NCBI RefSeq assembly: GCF_000720925.1
Contig: NZ_JOEE01000007.1
Location: 62,001-126,000, forward strand
Direction of reading: 5' to 3'
DNA from: Phycicoccus jejuensis
Lineage (GTDB): Bacteria > Actinomycetota > Actinomycetes > Actinomycetales > Dermatophilaceae
DNA length: 64,000 nt
Under the pieces are notes generated by a model. That model was not told where the DNA came from and ran no database searches. It was given only the letters and a program-made list of their open reading frames with translations. Each line of letters starts with the position of its first letter. The stretch's first letter is position 1. The position numbers and the translations under genes are program-made. Positions 52,727-61,410 of the stretch are shown piece by piece.

Positions 52727-52779
52727 GGGGGACTACCTCTTCTCTGCGGGGATCTGCGGGACGGGAGGCCGGGGTCGGC

Positions 52780-53274
52780 CTAGGTCCGCGAGACGCAGAG
52801 GAGGTGACGGAGCGGGGCGGGTGGAGGGGCACGGGCCGCCCGGCGCCCCAGGGGGTGGAGGCGGCGACGGGTCCGTGGACGGGTCGCGGGGGTCGAGCGG
52901 CGGCCGAGGAGGGCCAGCACGAGCCCGGCGGTGACGACGGCGAGGCACATCCCGAGGAGGGAGCCGGCGTCGGCGTCCGCCACGTCGCTCGCGAGCACGG
53001 CCGCGGCCGTCGCGACGGCGTCGGTCGTCGCCGCTCCGGGGACGTGCTCGGCGGCCGCGTTGGTCACCGGCGTCACCGGCATCGTCGACATCAGCGAGGT
53101 CGAGGGCATTGAGGGCATCCCCGCCATCGGTGCGCCGTCGTGCCCGGCGTGGTCGGCCCCGCCGTCGGAGCAGAGCAGGAGCACGTGCATCGCGAAAACC
53201 CCGGCCAGCAACGGCAGGAGCAGCGCCGCGCGGAGGGCACGCCGAGGACCGGCCACGGGCGGGACGGTCCTCAT
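52780..53274 (-). CDS. DUF6153-like small membrane protein
   Basis: About 164 residues from ATG 53274. A hydrophobic N-terminal segment (ALRAALLLPLLAGVFAMHVLLL) is followed by an exported Met/His/Asp-rich part (GGADHAGHDGAPMAGMPSMP), a second hydrophobic segment (LLGMCLAVVTAGLVLALLG) and a long Arg/Pro-rich tail. This matches DUF6153, which is found with DUF305 proteins. Met/His clusters suggest copper handling. The longer start at 53304 is rejected because TACCCT lies between it and 53274. Confidence 0.7.
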   Translation of the reverse strand: MRTVPPVAGPRRALRAALLLPLLAGVFAMHVLLLCSDGGADHAGHDGAPMAGMPSMPSTSLMSTMPVTPVTNAAAEHVPGAATTDAVATAAAVLASDVADADAGSLLGMCLAVVTAGLVLALLGRRSTPATRPRTRRRLHPLGRRAARAPPPAPLRHLLCVSRT

Positions 53275-53282
53275 ACCCCCCG

Positions 53283-53288
53283 AGGGTA
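53283..53288 (-). promoter_or_regulatory. Leaderless -10 box TACCCT
   Basis: TACCCT on the minus strand ends 8 bases before the DUF6153-like ATG. Confidence 0.5.
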
Positions 53289-53310
53289 CCCGCTCAGGCT
53301 CCACCGGCGG

Positions 53311-53395
53311 GCCTCACCCGAGAACCGCGCGCCTTCCCGGGGAACGGTTCCCGGGTGCAGCGCGGCCGTATCGGGTCACCCGATACGCGCGTGAC
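53311..53395. repeat. Palindromic element, copy 2 of family TATCGGGT
   Basis: GCCTCACCCGAGAACCG (53311-53327) and CGTATCGGGT-C-ACCCGATACG (53367-53387) plus GTGAC match the right half of 27369-27433 in order and orientation. Between them this copy carries about 20 extra bases rich in CCGGG. It lies upstream of the DUF6153-like gene and downstream of guaB3. Confidence 0.8.
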
Positions 53396-53445
53396 GGATG
53401 GGACCGGATCGCGCTGTGGCCGGGCCCGGACCGAGCGGGCGCGCG

Positions 53446-54567
53446 TCAGCTGCGCTGGTACGGCGCGACGACGACCTCGACGCGCTGGAACTCCTTGAGC
53501 TCGAGGTAGCCCGACGTCGCCATCGCCCGACGCAGCGCCCCGACGAGGTTGGTCGTGCCGTCCGCGACGCGGCTCGGGCCGAAGAGGACCTCCTCGAGCG
53601 GCGCGACGGCACCGACGTGCACGCGGTGGCCGCGCGGCAGCTCGGGGTGGTGCGCCTCGGCACCCCAGTGGAATCCGCGGCCGGGGGCGTCGGTGGCGCG
53701 CGCCAGGGCGGCCCCGAGCATCACGGCGTCGGCGCCGCAGGCGACGGCCTTGACGATGTCGCCGCTCGTGCCGACCCCGCCGTCGGCGATGACGTGCACG
53801 TAGCGGCCGCCGGACTCGTCGAGGTAGTCGCGGCGGGCGGCCGCGACGTCGGCGATCGCGGAGGCCATCGGGGCGTGGATGCCGAGCGTCACGCGAGTCG
53901 TGTGCGCCGCGCCGCCGCCGAAGCCGACGAGGACGCCGGCCGCGCCGGTGCGCATGAGGTGCAGGGCCGCGGAGTACGAGGCCGCGCCGCCGACGATGAC
54001 CGGCACGTCGAGCTCGTAGATGAAGCGCTTGAGGTTGAGCGGCTCGGCGCGCCCGGAGACGTGCTCGGCCGAGACCGTCGTGCCGCGGATGACGAAGAGG
54101 TCGACCCCGGCGTCGACGACGGTCTTCCACAGCTGCTGCGTGCGCTGCGGGGTCAGGGCGCCGGCGACGGTGACGCCCGCGGCGCGGATCTCGCGCAGCC
54201 GCTCGGTGACGAGCTCGGGCTGGATCTCGGCGCGGTAGATCTCCTGCATCCGCTGCGTCGCGAGTGCCGGGTCGAGGGTCGCGATCTCGGCCAGCAGCGG
54301 CGCCGGGTCCTCGTAGCGGGTCCACAGGCCCTCGAGGTCGAGCACCGGCAGGCCGCCGTGCTGACCGAACGCGATGGCCGACTCGGGCGACATCACCGAG
54401 TCCATCGGCGCCGCGATGACCGGCAGGTCGAAGTGGTACGCGTCGATCTGCCAGCCGGTGGACACCTCCTGGGGGTCGCGCGTGCGCCGCGAGGGCACGA
54501 TGGCGATGTCGTCGAAGGAGTACGCCCGGCGACCGCGCTTGCCACGGCCGATCTCGATCTCGGTCAC
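53446..54567 (-). CDS. GuaB3 family IMP dehydrogenase-related protein
   Basis: The 373-residue product is an IMPDH-like barrel without CBS domains: AYSFDDIAIVPSRRTRDP at the start, LPVIAAPMDSVMSPESAIAF, VIADGGVGTSGDIVKAVACG. The loop aligned with the GuaB catalytic segment reads VGFGGGAAHTTR, so His222 stands where GuaB has its cysteine. Known relatives include a cyanobacterial GuaB3 described as GMP reductase; the actinobacterial role is unsettled. Usually it lies beside guaB; here a drug exporter, a peptidase and a lipoprotein separate them. Leaderless GTG with TAGGCT 6 bases upstream. Confidence 0.92.
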   Translation of the reverse strand: MTEIEIGRGKRGRRAYSFDDIAIVPSRRTRDPQEVSTGWQIDAYHFDLPVIAAPMDSVMSPESAIAFGQHGGLPVLDLEGLWTRYEDPAPLLAEIATLDPALATQRMQEIYRAEIQPELVTERLREIRAAGVTVAGALTPQRTQQLWKTVVDAGVDLFVIRGTTVSAEHVSGRAEPLNLKRFIYELDVPVIVGGAASYSAALHLMRTGAAGVLVGFGGGAAHTTRVTLGIHAPMASAIADVAAARRDYLDESGGRYVHVIADGGVGTSGDIVKAVACGADAVMLGAALARATDAPGRGFHWGAEAHHPELPRGHRVHVGAVAPLEEVLFGPSRVADGTTNLVGALRRAMATSGYLELKEFQRVEVVVAPYQRS

Positions 54568-54573
54568 CCGCGC

Positions 54574-54579
54574 AGCCTA
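54574..54579 (-). promoter_or_regulatory. Leaderless -10 box TAGGCT
   Basis: TAGGCT on the minus strand ends 6 bases before the guaB3 GTG. Confidence 0.6.
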
Positions 54580-54770
54580 CCGACGTCCGCATCGGCCGTT
54601 CGGCCCGCTCCCCCGTGGCCGGGAAGACGGGGGCTCCGGAAATGGTTACCCGCCTGTCGGTGGGCTGCGTCACACTGGTCCACGGCACCGTCGCCACCCG
54701 CCCGTGCGGGTTCGGCGACCTCTCGCCGCCCGGCGCGGCCACCCGCCTCTCGACCCGACATGGAGCCCAC

Positions 54771-56420
54771 GTGTCAACAGCAGCACCCGCCCCCGCGGCG
54801 CCCCCGGAGTACCCCGAGAAGATCGACGCCGCGGTCCTCAAGATCGCGGGCGTCGTCGTCCTCGGGGCGATCATGTCCATCCTCGACATCACCGTCGTCA
54901 ACGTCGCGCTGCGCACGCTGCAGCAGGACTTCGCGGTCGACGGCGTGCCGCTCGACTACTCCACCGTCGCGTGGACCGTCACCGGCTACACCCTCGCGCT
55001 CGCCACGGTCATCCCCCTCTCGGGATGGGCCGCCGACCGCTTCGGCACCAAGCGCCTCTACATGACGGCCGTCGCGCTGTTCACCGCCGGCTCAGTCCTG
55101 TGCGCCGCCGCGACGAGCATCGAGATGCTCGTCGCCTTCCGTGTGCTCCAGGGCCTCGGCGGCGGCATGCTCATGCCGCTCGGCATGACGATCATGACCC
55201 GCGCCGCCGGCCCGAAGCGGATGGGCCGGCTCATGGCCGTCCTCGGCATCCCGATGCTGCTCGGCCCGATCTTCGGCCCGATCCTCGGCGGCTGGCTGAT
55301 CGACCACTTCAGCTGGCACTGGATCTTCCTCATCAACCTGCCGATCGGCCTGCTCGCCCTCGGGTACGCCTTCTTCGCGCTCCCGGCCGACCGCCCGCAC
55401 CCGTCCGAGTCCCTCGACTGGCGCGGCGTGCTCATGATGTCGCCCGGCCTCGCGCTCTTCCTCTACGGCGTCTCCTCGATCCCGGAGCAGGGCGGCGTCG
55501 GCCACGCCAAGGTCATCGTCCCCGGCCTCGTCGGTGTCGTCCTCATCGTCGCGTTCGTGCTCTACAGCTTCCGGCCGCAGCACCCGCTGCTCGACCTGCG
55601 GCTGTTCCGCAACCGCAACCTCACGGTCGCCATCATCACGATGTTCATCTTCGCGGCGGCGTTCTTCGGCGGGCTGCTCCTCATCCCCCAGTTCCTCCAG
55701 CAGGTGCAGGGCGAGACGCCGCTCTCGGCGGGCTGGATCCTCGCCCCGCAGGGTCTCGGCGCGATGCTGACGATGCCCGTCGCCGGCGCCCTCGTCGACC
55801 GCTTCCCGGTCGGTCGGATCGTGCCGTTCGGGCTGCTGCTCATCACCGGCGGCATGTTCGCGCTGACCCAGATCGAGGCCGACTCCTCGCACTGGGGCTT
55901 CATCATCCCGATCCTCTTCGTCATGGGCCTCGGGATGGGCGGCACGATGATGCCGATCATGACCTCGGCGCTCAAGACGCTCAACCACCACGAGGTCGCC
56001 CGCGGCACGACGCTGCTCAACATCACGCAGCAGGTCGCCAGCTCGATCGGCGTCGCGATCTTCTCGGTCATCCTCACCAACGCCTTCAAGGACCGGCCGC
56101 TCGTCGGCCAGGGCGGGCTCTACCTCGAGACCCTCCAGACCAAGGGTCCCGAGGCCGCCCAGGGCGTCCTCGCGCAGGTCCCGCTCGTCGGGCAGTTCCT
56201 CCAGCAGCAGGCCGGCGACCCGCAGGCCGCCGTCGCGGCCCTCGGGGCGCGGGTGGCGGAGGTCGCGGCCGACGCGTACGCGCACACCTTCTGGTTCGCC
56301 GCCGGCTTCGTCACCCTGACGCTCGTCTCGGCCGCGTTCCTGCCGCGCAAGCACGAGGAGTCGCACCTCCTCGAGGGCGCGGACGCCGACGAGGTGGCGC
56401 CCCCGGTCGTCATCCACTGA
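54771..56420 (+). CDS. DHA2-family (EmrB/QacA) multidrug MFS exporter
   Basis: About 549 residues from GTG 54771 (GGAG 6 bases upstream). Fourteen hydrophobic segments are visible. Motif D1 is GAIMSILDITVVNVALRTLQ, motif A is LSGWAADRFGTKRLYM, and motif C is GIPMLLGPIFGPILGGWLID, all diagnostic of 14-helix DHA2 drug/proton antiporters. The loop between the last two helices (~455-515) is long and hydrophilic. No regulator is adjacent. It ends at a perfect 16-bp hairpin. Confidence 0.93.
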   Translation: MSTAAPAPAAPPEYPEKIDAAVLKIAGVVVLGAIMSILDITVVNVALRTLQQDFAVDGVPLDYSTVAWTVTGYTLALATVIPLSGWAADRFGTKRLYMTAVALFTAGSVLCAAATSIEMLVAFRVLQGLGGGMLMPLGMTIMTRAAGPKRMGRLMAVLGIPMLLGPIFGPILGGWLIDHFSWHWIFLINLPIGLLALGYAFFALPADRPHPSESLDWRGVLMMSPGLALFLYGVSSIPEQGGVGHAKVIVPGLVGVVLIVAFVLYSFRPQHPLLDLRLFRNRNLTVAIITMFIFAAAFFGGLLLIPQFLQQVQGETPLSAGWILAPQGLGAMLTMPVAGALVDRFPVGRIVPFGLLLITGGMFALTQIEADSSHWGFIIPILFVMGLGMGGTMMPIMTSALKTLNHHEVARGTTLLNITQQVASSIGVAIFSVILTNAFKDRPLVGQGGLYLETLQTKGPEAAQGVLAQVPLVGQFLQQQAGDPQAAVAALGARVAEVAADAYAHTFWFAAGFVTLTLVSAAFLPRKHEESHLLEGADADEVAPPVVIH

Positions 56421-56440
56421 CGCACCCCGCCCCACCCGTG

Positions 56441-56477
56441 CCGATGCCGGCCCCGCAGCCCGCGGGGCCGGCATCGG
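56441..56477 (+). terminator. Hairpin terminator after the DHA2 exporter
   Basis: CCGATGCCGGCCCCGC (56441-56456) pairs perfectly with 56462-56477 around a 5-base loop, 20 bases past the stop. Confidence 0.7.
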
Positions 56478-56478
56478 C

Positions 56479-56484
56479 CATGCT
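56479..56484 (+). promoter_or_regulatory. Leaderless -10 box CATGCT
   Basis: CATGCT ends 6 bases before the P1 peptidase GTG and begins just after the terminator hairpin. Confidence 0.4.
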
Positions 56485-56490
56485 GGGGGC

Positions 56491-57549
56491 GTGCGACCCG
56501 GGACCCACAACGCGATCACCGACGTCGAGGGCGTCCTCGTCGGCCACGCCACCCGCGACGAGCCGGGCTGGCTGACCGGTGTCAGCGTCGTCCTGCCGCC
56601 GCCGGGGACGGTCGGCGGCGTCGACGTGCGCGGCGGTGGGCCCGGCACCCGCGAGACCGACCTCCTCGACCCCGCGAACGCGGTCGACGCCGTCGACGCC
56701 GTCGTCCTGGCCGGCGGCAGCGCCTTCGGGCTGGCCGCCGCCGACGGGGTGGCCGACGCCGTCTGGGCCGCGGGCCGCGGGTGGCCGGTCGGTCCCGGCC
56801 CCGACGAGCGGGTGCCGATCGTCCCGTCGGCCATCGTCTTCGACCTCGGTCGGGCCGGGGTCTGGCGGCACCACCCGGGGCCGGCCGACGGTGCGACCGC
56901 CCACGCCGCCGCGGCGTCGGGTCCGGTGGTGCAGGGGTCGGTCGGGGCGGGCACCGGGGCCCGGGCCGGTGGCCTGCGCGGCGGGGTCGGGACGGCGTCC
57001 GCGGTGCTGGAGTCGGGGGTGACGGTCGGGGCGCTCGTCGTCGTCAACGCCGTCGGGTCGCCGCTGGCCGCCGACGGGTCGCTGCTCGGGGCGGCGTGGG
57101 CGCTCGGCGACGAGCTCGGCCCGGTGCCGCCGCCGTCACCCGCGGCGCTGGAGCGTCACCTCGCCGCCCGGCGCGCCGAGGTCGAGGCCATCCGTGCCGG
57201 CCGAGCCGAGGCGCCGCGTCCCGGGCGCGCCACGACGCTCGCGGTCGTCGCCACCGACGCCGCCCTCGGCAAGGCCGGGTGCCGCCGCCTCGCCACCGTC
57301 GCGCACGACGGGATGGCCCGGGCGCTCTCGCCGGTGCACACGGCCTTCGACGGCGACACCGTCTTCACCCTCGCGACCGGCGCCCGCCCGGCCCCGGACC
57401 CGTTCGACCTCGTCGAGCTCCACGACGCTGCCGCGGCCTGCGTGACCCGGGCGATCGTCCACGCCCTGCTCGCCGCCGACTCGGTCGACCGCTCGGCGGA
57501 CGGCGGGATGGCCGCCCTCTCCTGGCGCGACGCCCTCACCACCGCCTGA
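56491..57549 (+). CDS. P1 (DmpA/NylC-like) family peptidase
   Basis: The 352-residue product matches the S58/P1 N-terminal-nucleophile hydrolases: NAITDVEGVLVGHAT, GVSVVLPPPGTVGGVDVRGG, VVLAGGSAFGLAAADGVADA, GALVVVNAVGSP, then TTLAVVATDAALGKAGCRRL and PVHTAFDGDTVFTLATG. These enzymes self-cleave before a Thr/Ser to release the nucleophile and act as aminopeptidases or cyclic-amide hydrolases. By position Thr248 would be the nucleophile; the preceding residue is Ala247, where relatives I recall have Asn. The last ~57 bases of the gene are duplicated 207 bases downstream. Confidence 0.88.
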   Translation: MRPGTHNAITDVEGVLVGHATRDEPGWLTGVSVVLPPPGTVGGVDVRGGGPGTRETDLLDPANAVDAVDAVVLAGGSAFGLAAADGVADAVWAAGRGWPVGPGPDERVPIVPSAIVFDLGRAGVWRHHPGPADGATAHAAAASGPVVQGSVGAGTGARAGGLRGGVGTASAVLESGVTVGALVVVNAVGSPLAADGSLLGAAWALGDELGPVPPPSPAALERHLAARRAEVEAIRAGRAEAPRPGRATTLAVVATDAALGKAGCRRLATVAHDGMARALSPVHTAFDGDTVFTLATGARPAPDPFDLVELHDAAAACVTRAIVHALLAADSVDRSADGGMAALSWRDALTTA

Positions 57550-57553
57550 CCCC
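57493..57553 (+). repeat. Direct repeat, copy 1 (P1 peptidase 3' end)
   Basis: This 61-base stretch covers the last codons and stop of the P1 peptidase gene. It recurs at 57700-57760 with two substitutions. Confidence 0.9.
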
Positions 57554-57555
57554 CC

Positions 57556-57692
57556 GTGCAGCAACTGACGAATGTGTCGATTCCTGCACACCCGCTCACC
57601 GGTAGACCGCGCAGAACCTGACGAAAGCGTCGAATCCTGCACGCTCCGGACCCACCGACCGTGCACCGATCGACACATTCGTCGATCGGTGC
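57556..57692. repeat. Three related ~33-bp units between the direct repeats
   Basis: Units at 57556-57590 and 57609-57643 share CTGACGAA..CGTCGA..TCCTGCAC in direct orientation; the unit at 57661-57692 carries the same GACGAATGTGTCGAT core in inverse orientation and is itself a hairpin, CGATCGAC-ACATTC-GTCGATCG. No coding frame is credible. Confidence 0.75.
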
Positions 57693-57699
57693 CCGCCTG

Positions 57700-57760
57700 T
57701 CGGCGGATGGCGGGATGGCCGCCCTCTCCTGGCGCGACGCCCTCACCAGCGCCTGACCCC
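57700..57760 (+). repeat. Direct repeat, copy 2 (orphan P1 peptidase gene tail)
   Basis: Duplicate of 57493-57553 with two base changes, including the stop codon, but without any start or upstream coding sequence. It ends 17 bases before the stop of the convergent lipoprotein gene. Confidence 0.9.
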
Positions 57761-57776
57761 GGCCGGGCGGGCGGCG

Positions 57777-58700
57777 TCAGCGCAGGCGGGTCGCGAGGAT
57801 CGCGGCGAGACGGTTCATCTGCTCGACGTGCGCCGCGTCGCCGTCGGTCTGCACGACGGCCGGCCCCTGGCCGACGGTGATGATCGCGACGGCGTACCCG
57901 TCGACGATGCCCATCTGCCGGGTCTCCGACGACGGCGTGAGCCAGCCGCCCTTGAACGCCGACGCCCCGATCGTCCCGAGGCCCCAGCGGTGCTGCGGGA
58001 TCGGGCGCATCTGCTCGAGGAGGAACGCGCTGGCCTCGGGGCTGACGACCCGGCCCGCCGCGAGCGCCGCCATGAAGCGCACCTGCTCGCGCGGGCTCCA
58101 CGACATCGCGCCCTGGCTGCGGTCGGGCGCGACCGTGCTCGTGTCCCCGATCGAGCGCAGGACGGCGGTGATGGCCCCGCCGGGGCTGCCCGGGATGCGC
58201 TCGCGCACGGCGACGACGGCGTCGCCGTCGCTCGCGGTGAGCGCGGCCCGGATCCAGCCGCGCTCGGTCGACGGGATGCGCGACGGGTCGCCGTCGACGA
58301 CGGTGTCGAGGTAGGCCGCGACGACGAGCACCTTCGACGTCGACCACGCCTTGGTCGAGCCCACCGAGCCCTCCGAGCGCACGGCCGAGGGGTCCGACAG
58401 CGGCGCCCAGACGACCTGGTTGCGGGTGTCGCCGACGAGGCTCGCCGACCCCGCCTTTCCCGACGTCCCGGTGGCGCCGGCGGCGGACGACGAGCCCGTG
58501 GGCGTGGCCGGCGTGGGCCGCGGGACGGCGCTCACGAGGCCTCCCTCGACCGGCGAAGGTGAGGGGGTCGGTGCTCGCTCGGGCAGCGCCGGCGCCGACC
58601 GGGTTGCCGCGCGCGATGGCTCGGCCGAGCCGTCCGCGGTGCCGCAGCCGCCGGCCAGCGCCGCGACGAGCAGCGGCAGGAGGACGAGGACACGGCGCAT
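57777..58700 (-). CDS. Beta-lactamase-fold serine hydrolase-like lipoprotein
   Basis: About 307 residues from ATG 58700. A lipoprotein signal ends in LAGGC (Cys19), then a ~90-residue Ser/Pro/Thr linker, then a domain with the three active-site elements of class A beta-lactamases and PBPs: WSTSKVLVVAAYL (SxxK), TASDGDAVVAV (SDx) and AFKGGWLTP (KGG in place of KTG). It may be an anchored cell-wall peptidase or a non-lactamase relative; the linker would let it reach the wall. Such proteins are common but uncharacterised in actinobacteria. Leaderless start. Confidence 0.78.
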   Translation of the reverse strand: MRRVLVLLPLLVAALAGGCGTADGSAEPSRAATRSAPALPERAPTPSPSPVEGGLVSAVPRPTPATPTGSSSAAGATGTSGKAGSASLVGDTRNQVVWAPLSDPSAVRSEGSVGSTKAWSTSKVLVVAAYLDTVVDGDPSRIPSTERGWIRAALTASDGDAVVAVRERIPGSPGGAITAVLRSIGDTSTVAPDRSQGAMSWSPREQVRFMAALAAGRVVSPEASAFLLEQMRPIPQHRWGLGTIGASAFKGGWLTPSSETRQMGIVDGYAVAIITVGQGPAVVQTDGDAAHVEQMNRLAAILATRLR

Positions 58701-58707
58701 CCGCCGC

Positions 58708-58713
58708 ACCCTA
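58708..58713 (-). promoter_or_regulatory. Leaderless -10 box TAGGGT
   Basis: TAGGGT on the minus strand ends 7 bases before the lipoprotein ATG. Confidence 0.6.
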
Positions 58714-58748
58714 CGTCGTCCGGGTGCACGGCACGAGCCGGGCGCCGC

Positions 58749-60350
<1,602 letters not shown>

Positions 60351-60495
60351 CGTCCCCCGCCGCCCTGCCCCGGACGGGCCACCGCCCGCCCCGAGCGACC
60401 TCGAGACGGACGCTCCGGTGGCGGACCTGAGGCATCCGCGCAACCCTTGACCAAAGCCTTACCCGACGCTTGCCCTGCCATCGACAAACCGCCCA

Positions 60496-60501
60496 TACGG
60501 T
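60496..60501 (+). promoter_or_regulatory. Possible -10 box TACGGT for the WhiB gene
   Basis: TACGGT lies 52 bases before the WhiB ATG, which has a GGAGGTGGAG ribosome site; unlike most genes here it would have a normal leader. Confidence 0.4.
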
Positions 60502-60553
60502 GAAACCCGTGCCGCCCGAGGGGGTCGGCACACGATCATCGTGGAGGTGGAGC

Positions 60554-60844
60554 ATGGCCGAGATCACCCGGCTCCCGGGCCCTGTCGCGGACCTGTGGGA
60601 CTGGCAGCTCGAGGGCTCCTGTCGTCGGGTCGGTCCCGAGGTGTTCTTCCACCCGGAGGGCGAGCGCGGCTCCAAGCGCTCCCGCCGCGCCACCGCGGCG
60701 AAGGAGATCTGCCTGGCCTGCCCCGTCATCCAGCAGTGCCGCGAGCACGCCCTGGCCGTCCGCGAGCCCTACGGGGTCTGGGGCGGTCTCACCGAGGACG
60801 AGCGCGAGAGCGTCTACGCCCGCCAGCGTCATTTGGCGTCCTGA
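60554..60844 (+). CDS. whiB3: WhiB3/WhiD-type iron-sulfur regulator
   Basis: The 96-residue product has the four WhiB cysteines (C in EGSCRRVG, then EICLACPVIQQCREHA with CxxCx5C) that bind a 4Fe-4S cluster, and the GVWGGLTEDER turn. The leading LPGPVADLWDWQLEGSCR and the FFHPEGERGSKR block match mycobacterial WhiB3 and streptomycete WhiD, which sense redox state and bind the housekeeping sigma factor. ATG 60554 follows a strong RBS. Longer upstream frame from 60470 reads across the promoter and is rejected. Divergent from guaB. Confidence 0.9.
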   Translation: MAEITRLPGPVADLWDWQLEGSCRRVGPEVFFHPEGERGSKRSRRATAAKEICLACPVIQQCREHALAVREPYGVWGGLTEDERESVYARQRHLAS

Positions 60845-60922
60845 CCGACGCCACCCGATAGCCGGCTCCCGCCCCACGCGGGAGTCCGGTCGGCCCTCCG
60901 GGGGGTCGGCCGAGGCAGCGGT

Positions 60923-60998
60923 GGACCGTGGGGGCGAGAGCCCACGGTCCGCCGCTCCTCACCAGCGCGGAACCGTTCGTGGGGGCGAGAGCCCACGG
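60923..60998 (+). repeat. Twin hairpins CGTGGGGGCGAGAGCCCACG
   Basis: CGTGGGGGCGAGAGCCCACG plus G occurs at 60927-60947 and 60978-60998, 51 bases apart. The first is extended to a perfect 10-base stem GGACCGTGGG/CCCACGGTCC (60923-60950). Located 80 bases after the WhiB stop; the first copy is probably its terminator. Confidence 0.7.
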
Positions 60999-61019
60999 CC
61001 GGCGACCGCGCCCGTGGGA

Positions 61020-61059
61020 CCGCGCCCGGACGGCACTCGTGCTCGCCGTCCGGGCGCGG
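61020..61059 (+). terminator. 15-bp-stem hairpin before the S4 gene
   Basis: CCGCGCCCGGACGGC (61020-61034) pairs perfectly with 61045-61059 around a 10-base loop. It ends 7 bases before the -10 box of the S4 gene, so it may insulate that promoter. Confidence 0.55.
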
Positions 61060-61066
61060 CCACGCG

Positions 61067-61072
61067 TAGCCT
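61067..61072 (+). promoter_or_regulatory. Leaderless -10 box TAGCCT
   Basis: TAGCCT ends 6 bases before the S4-domain GTG. Confidence 0.6.
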
Positions 61073-61078
61073 GACCCG

Positions 61079-61306
61079 GTGCCCGACGACGCCCTCGAGG
61101 TCCCCATCCGTGACGAGTCCATCCGGCTCGGCCAGCTGCTCAAGCTGAGCGGCCTCGTCGACGACGGCGCGACCGCCCGCGAGGTCGTCGAGCGCGGGCT
61201 CGTCTACGTCAACGGCGAGGTCGACACCCGCCGCGGCCGCCAGGTGCGGGTCGGCGACGTCGTCGCGCTGGACGGCGGCGGGAGCCTGCGCGTCACCTCC
61301 GCCTGA
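61079..61306 (+). CDS. S4-domain RNA-binding protein (YbcJ-like)
   Basis: The 75-residue product is a single S4 domain: ESIRLGQLLKLSGLVDDGAT, AREVVERGLVYVNGEVDTRR, GRQVRVGDVVAL. This matches YbcJ/YaaA-type small S4 proteins thought to bind ribosomal or transfer RNA. GTG 61079 gives full family length. Its downstream hairpin is shared with the convergent racemase gene. Confidence 0.9.
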   Translation: MPDDALEVPIRDESIRLGQLLKLSGLVDDGATAREVVERGLVYVNGEVDTRRGRQVRVGDVVALDGGGSLRVTSA

Positions 61307-61323
61307 CCCGCTCGCCCCACTGA

Positions 61324-61382
61324 TTGCCCTTCCGCCACCTCGCAGAGGCCCGGATCGGGGTCCTGAGGTGGCGGATGGGCAA
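61324..61382. terminator. Hairpin between convergent S4 and racemase genes
   Basis: 18-base arms (61324-61341 beginning TTGCCCTTCCGCC, and 61365-61382) with one mismatch and a 23-base loop. It can serve both transcripts. Confidence 0.6.
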
Positions 61383-61410
61383 GAAGTCGCGGTGCAGGCA
61401 GAGCCCGGGG

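Noticed and set aside
57493..57760. Insertion sequence with target duplication
   Set aside because: No transposase frame or terminal inverted repeats; kept as a repeat finding only.
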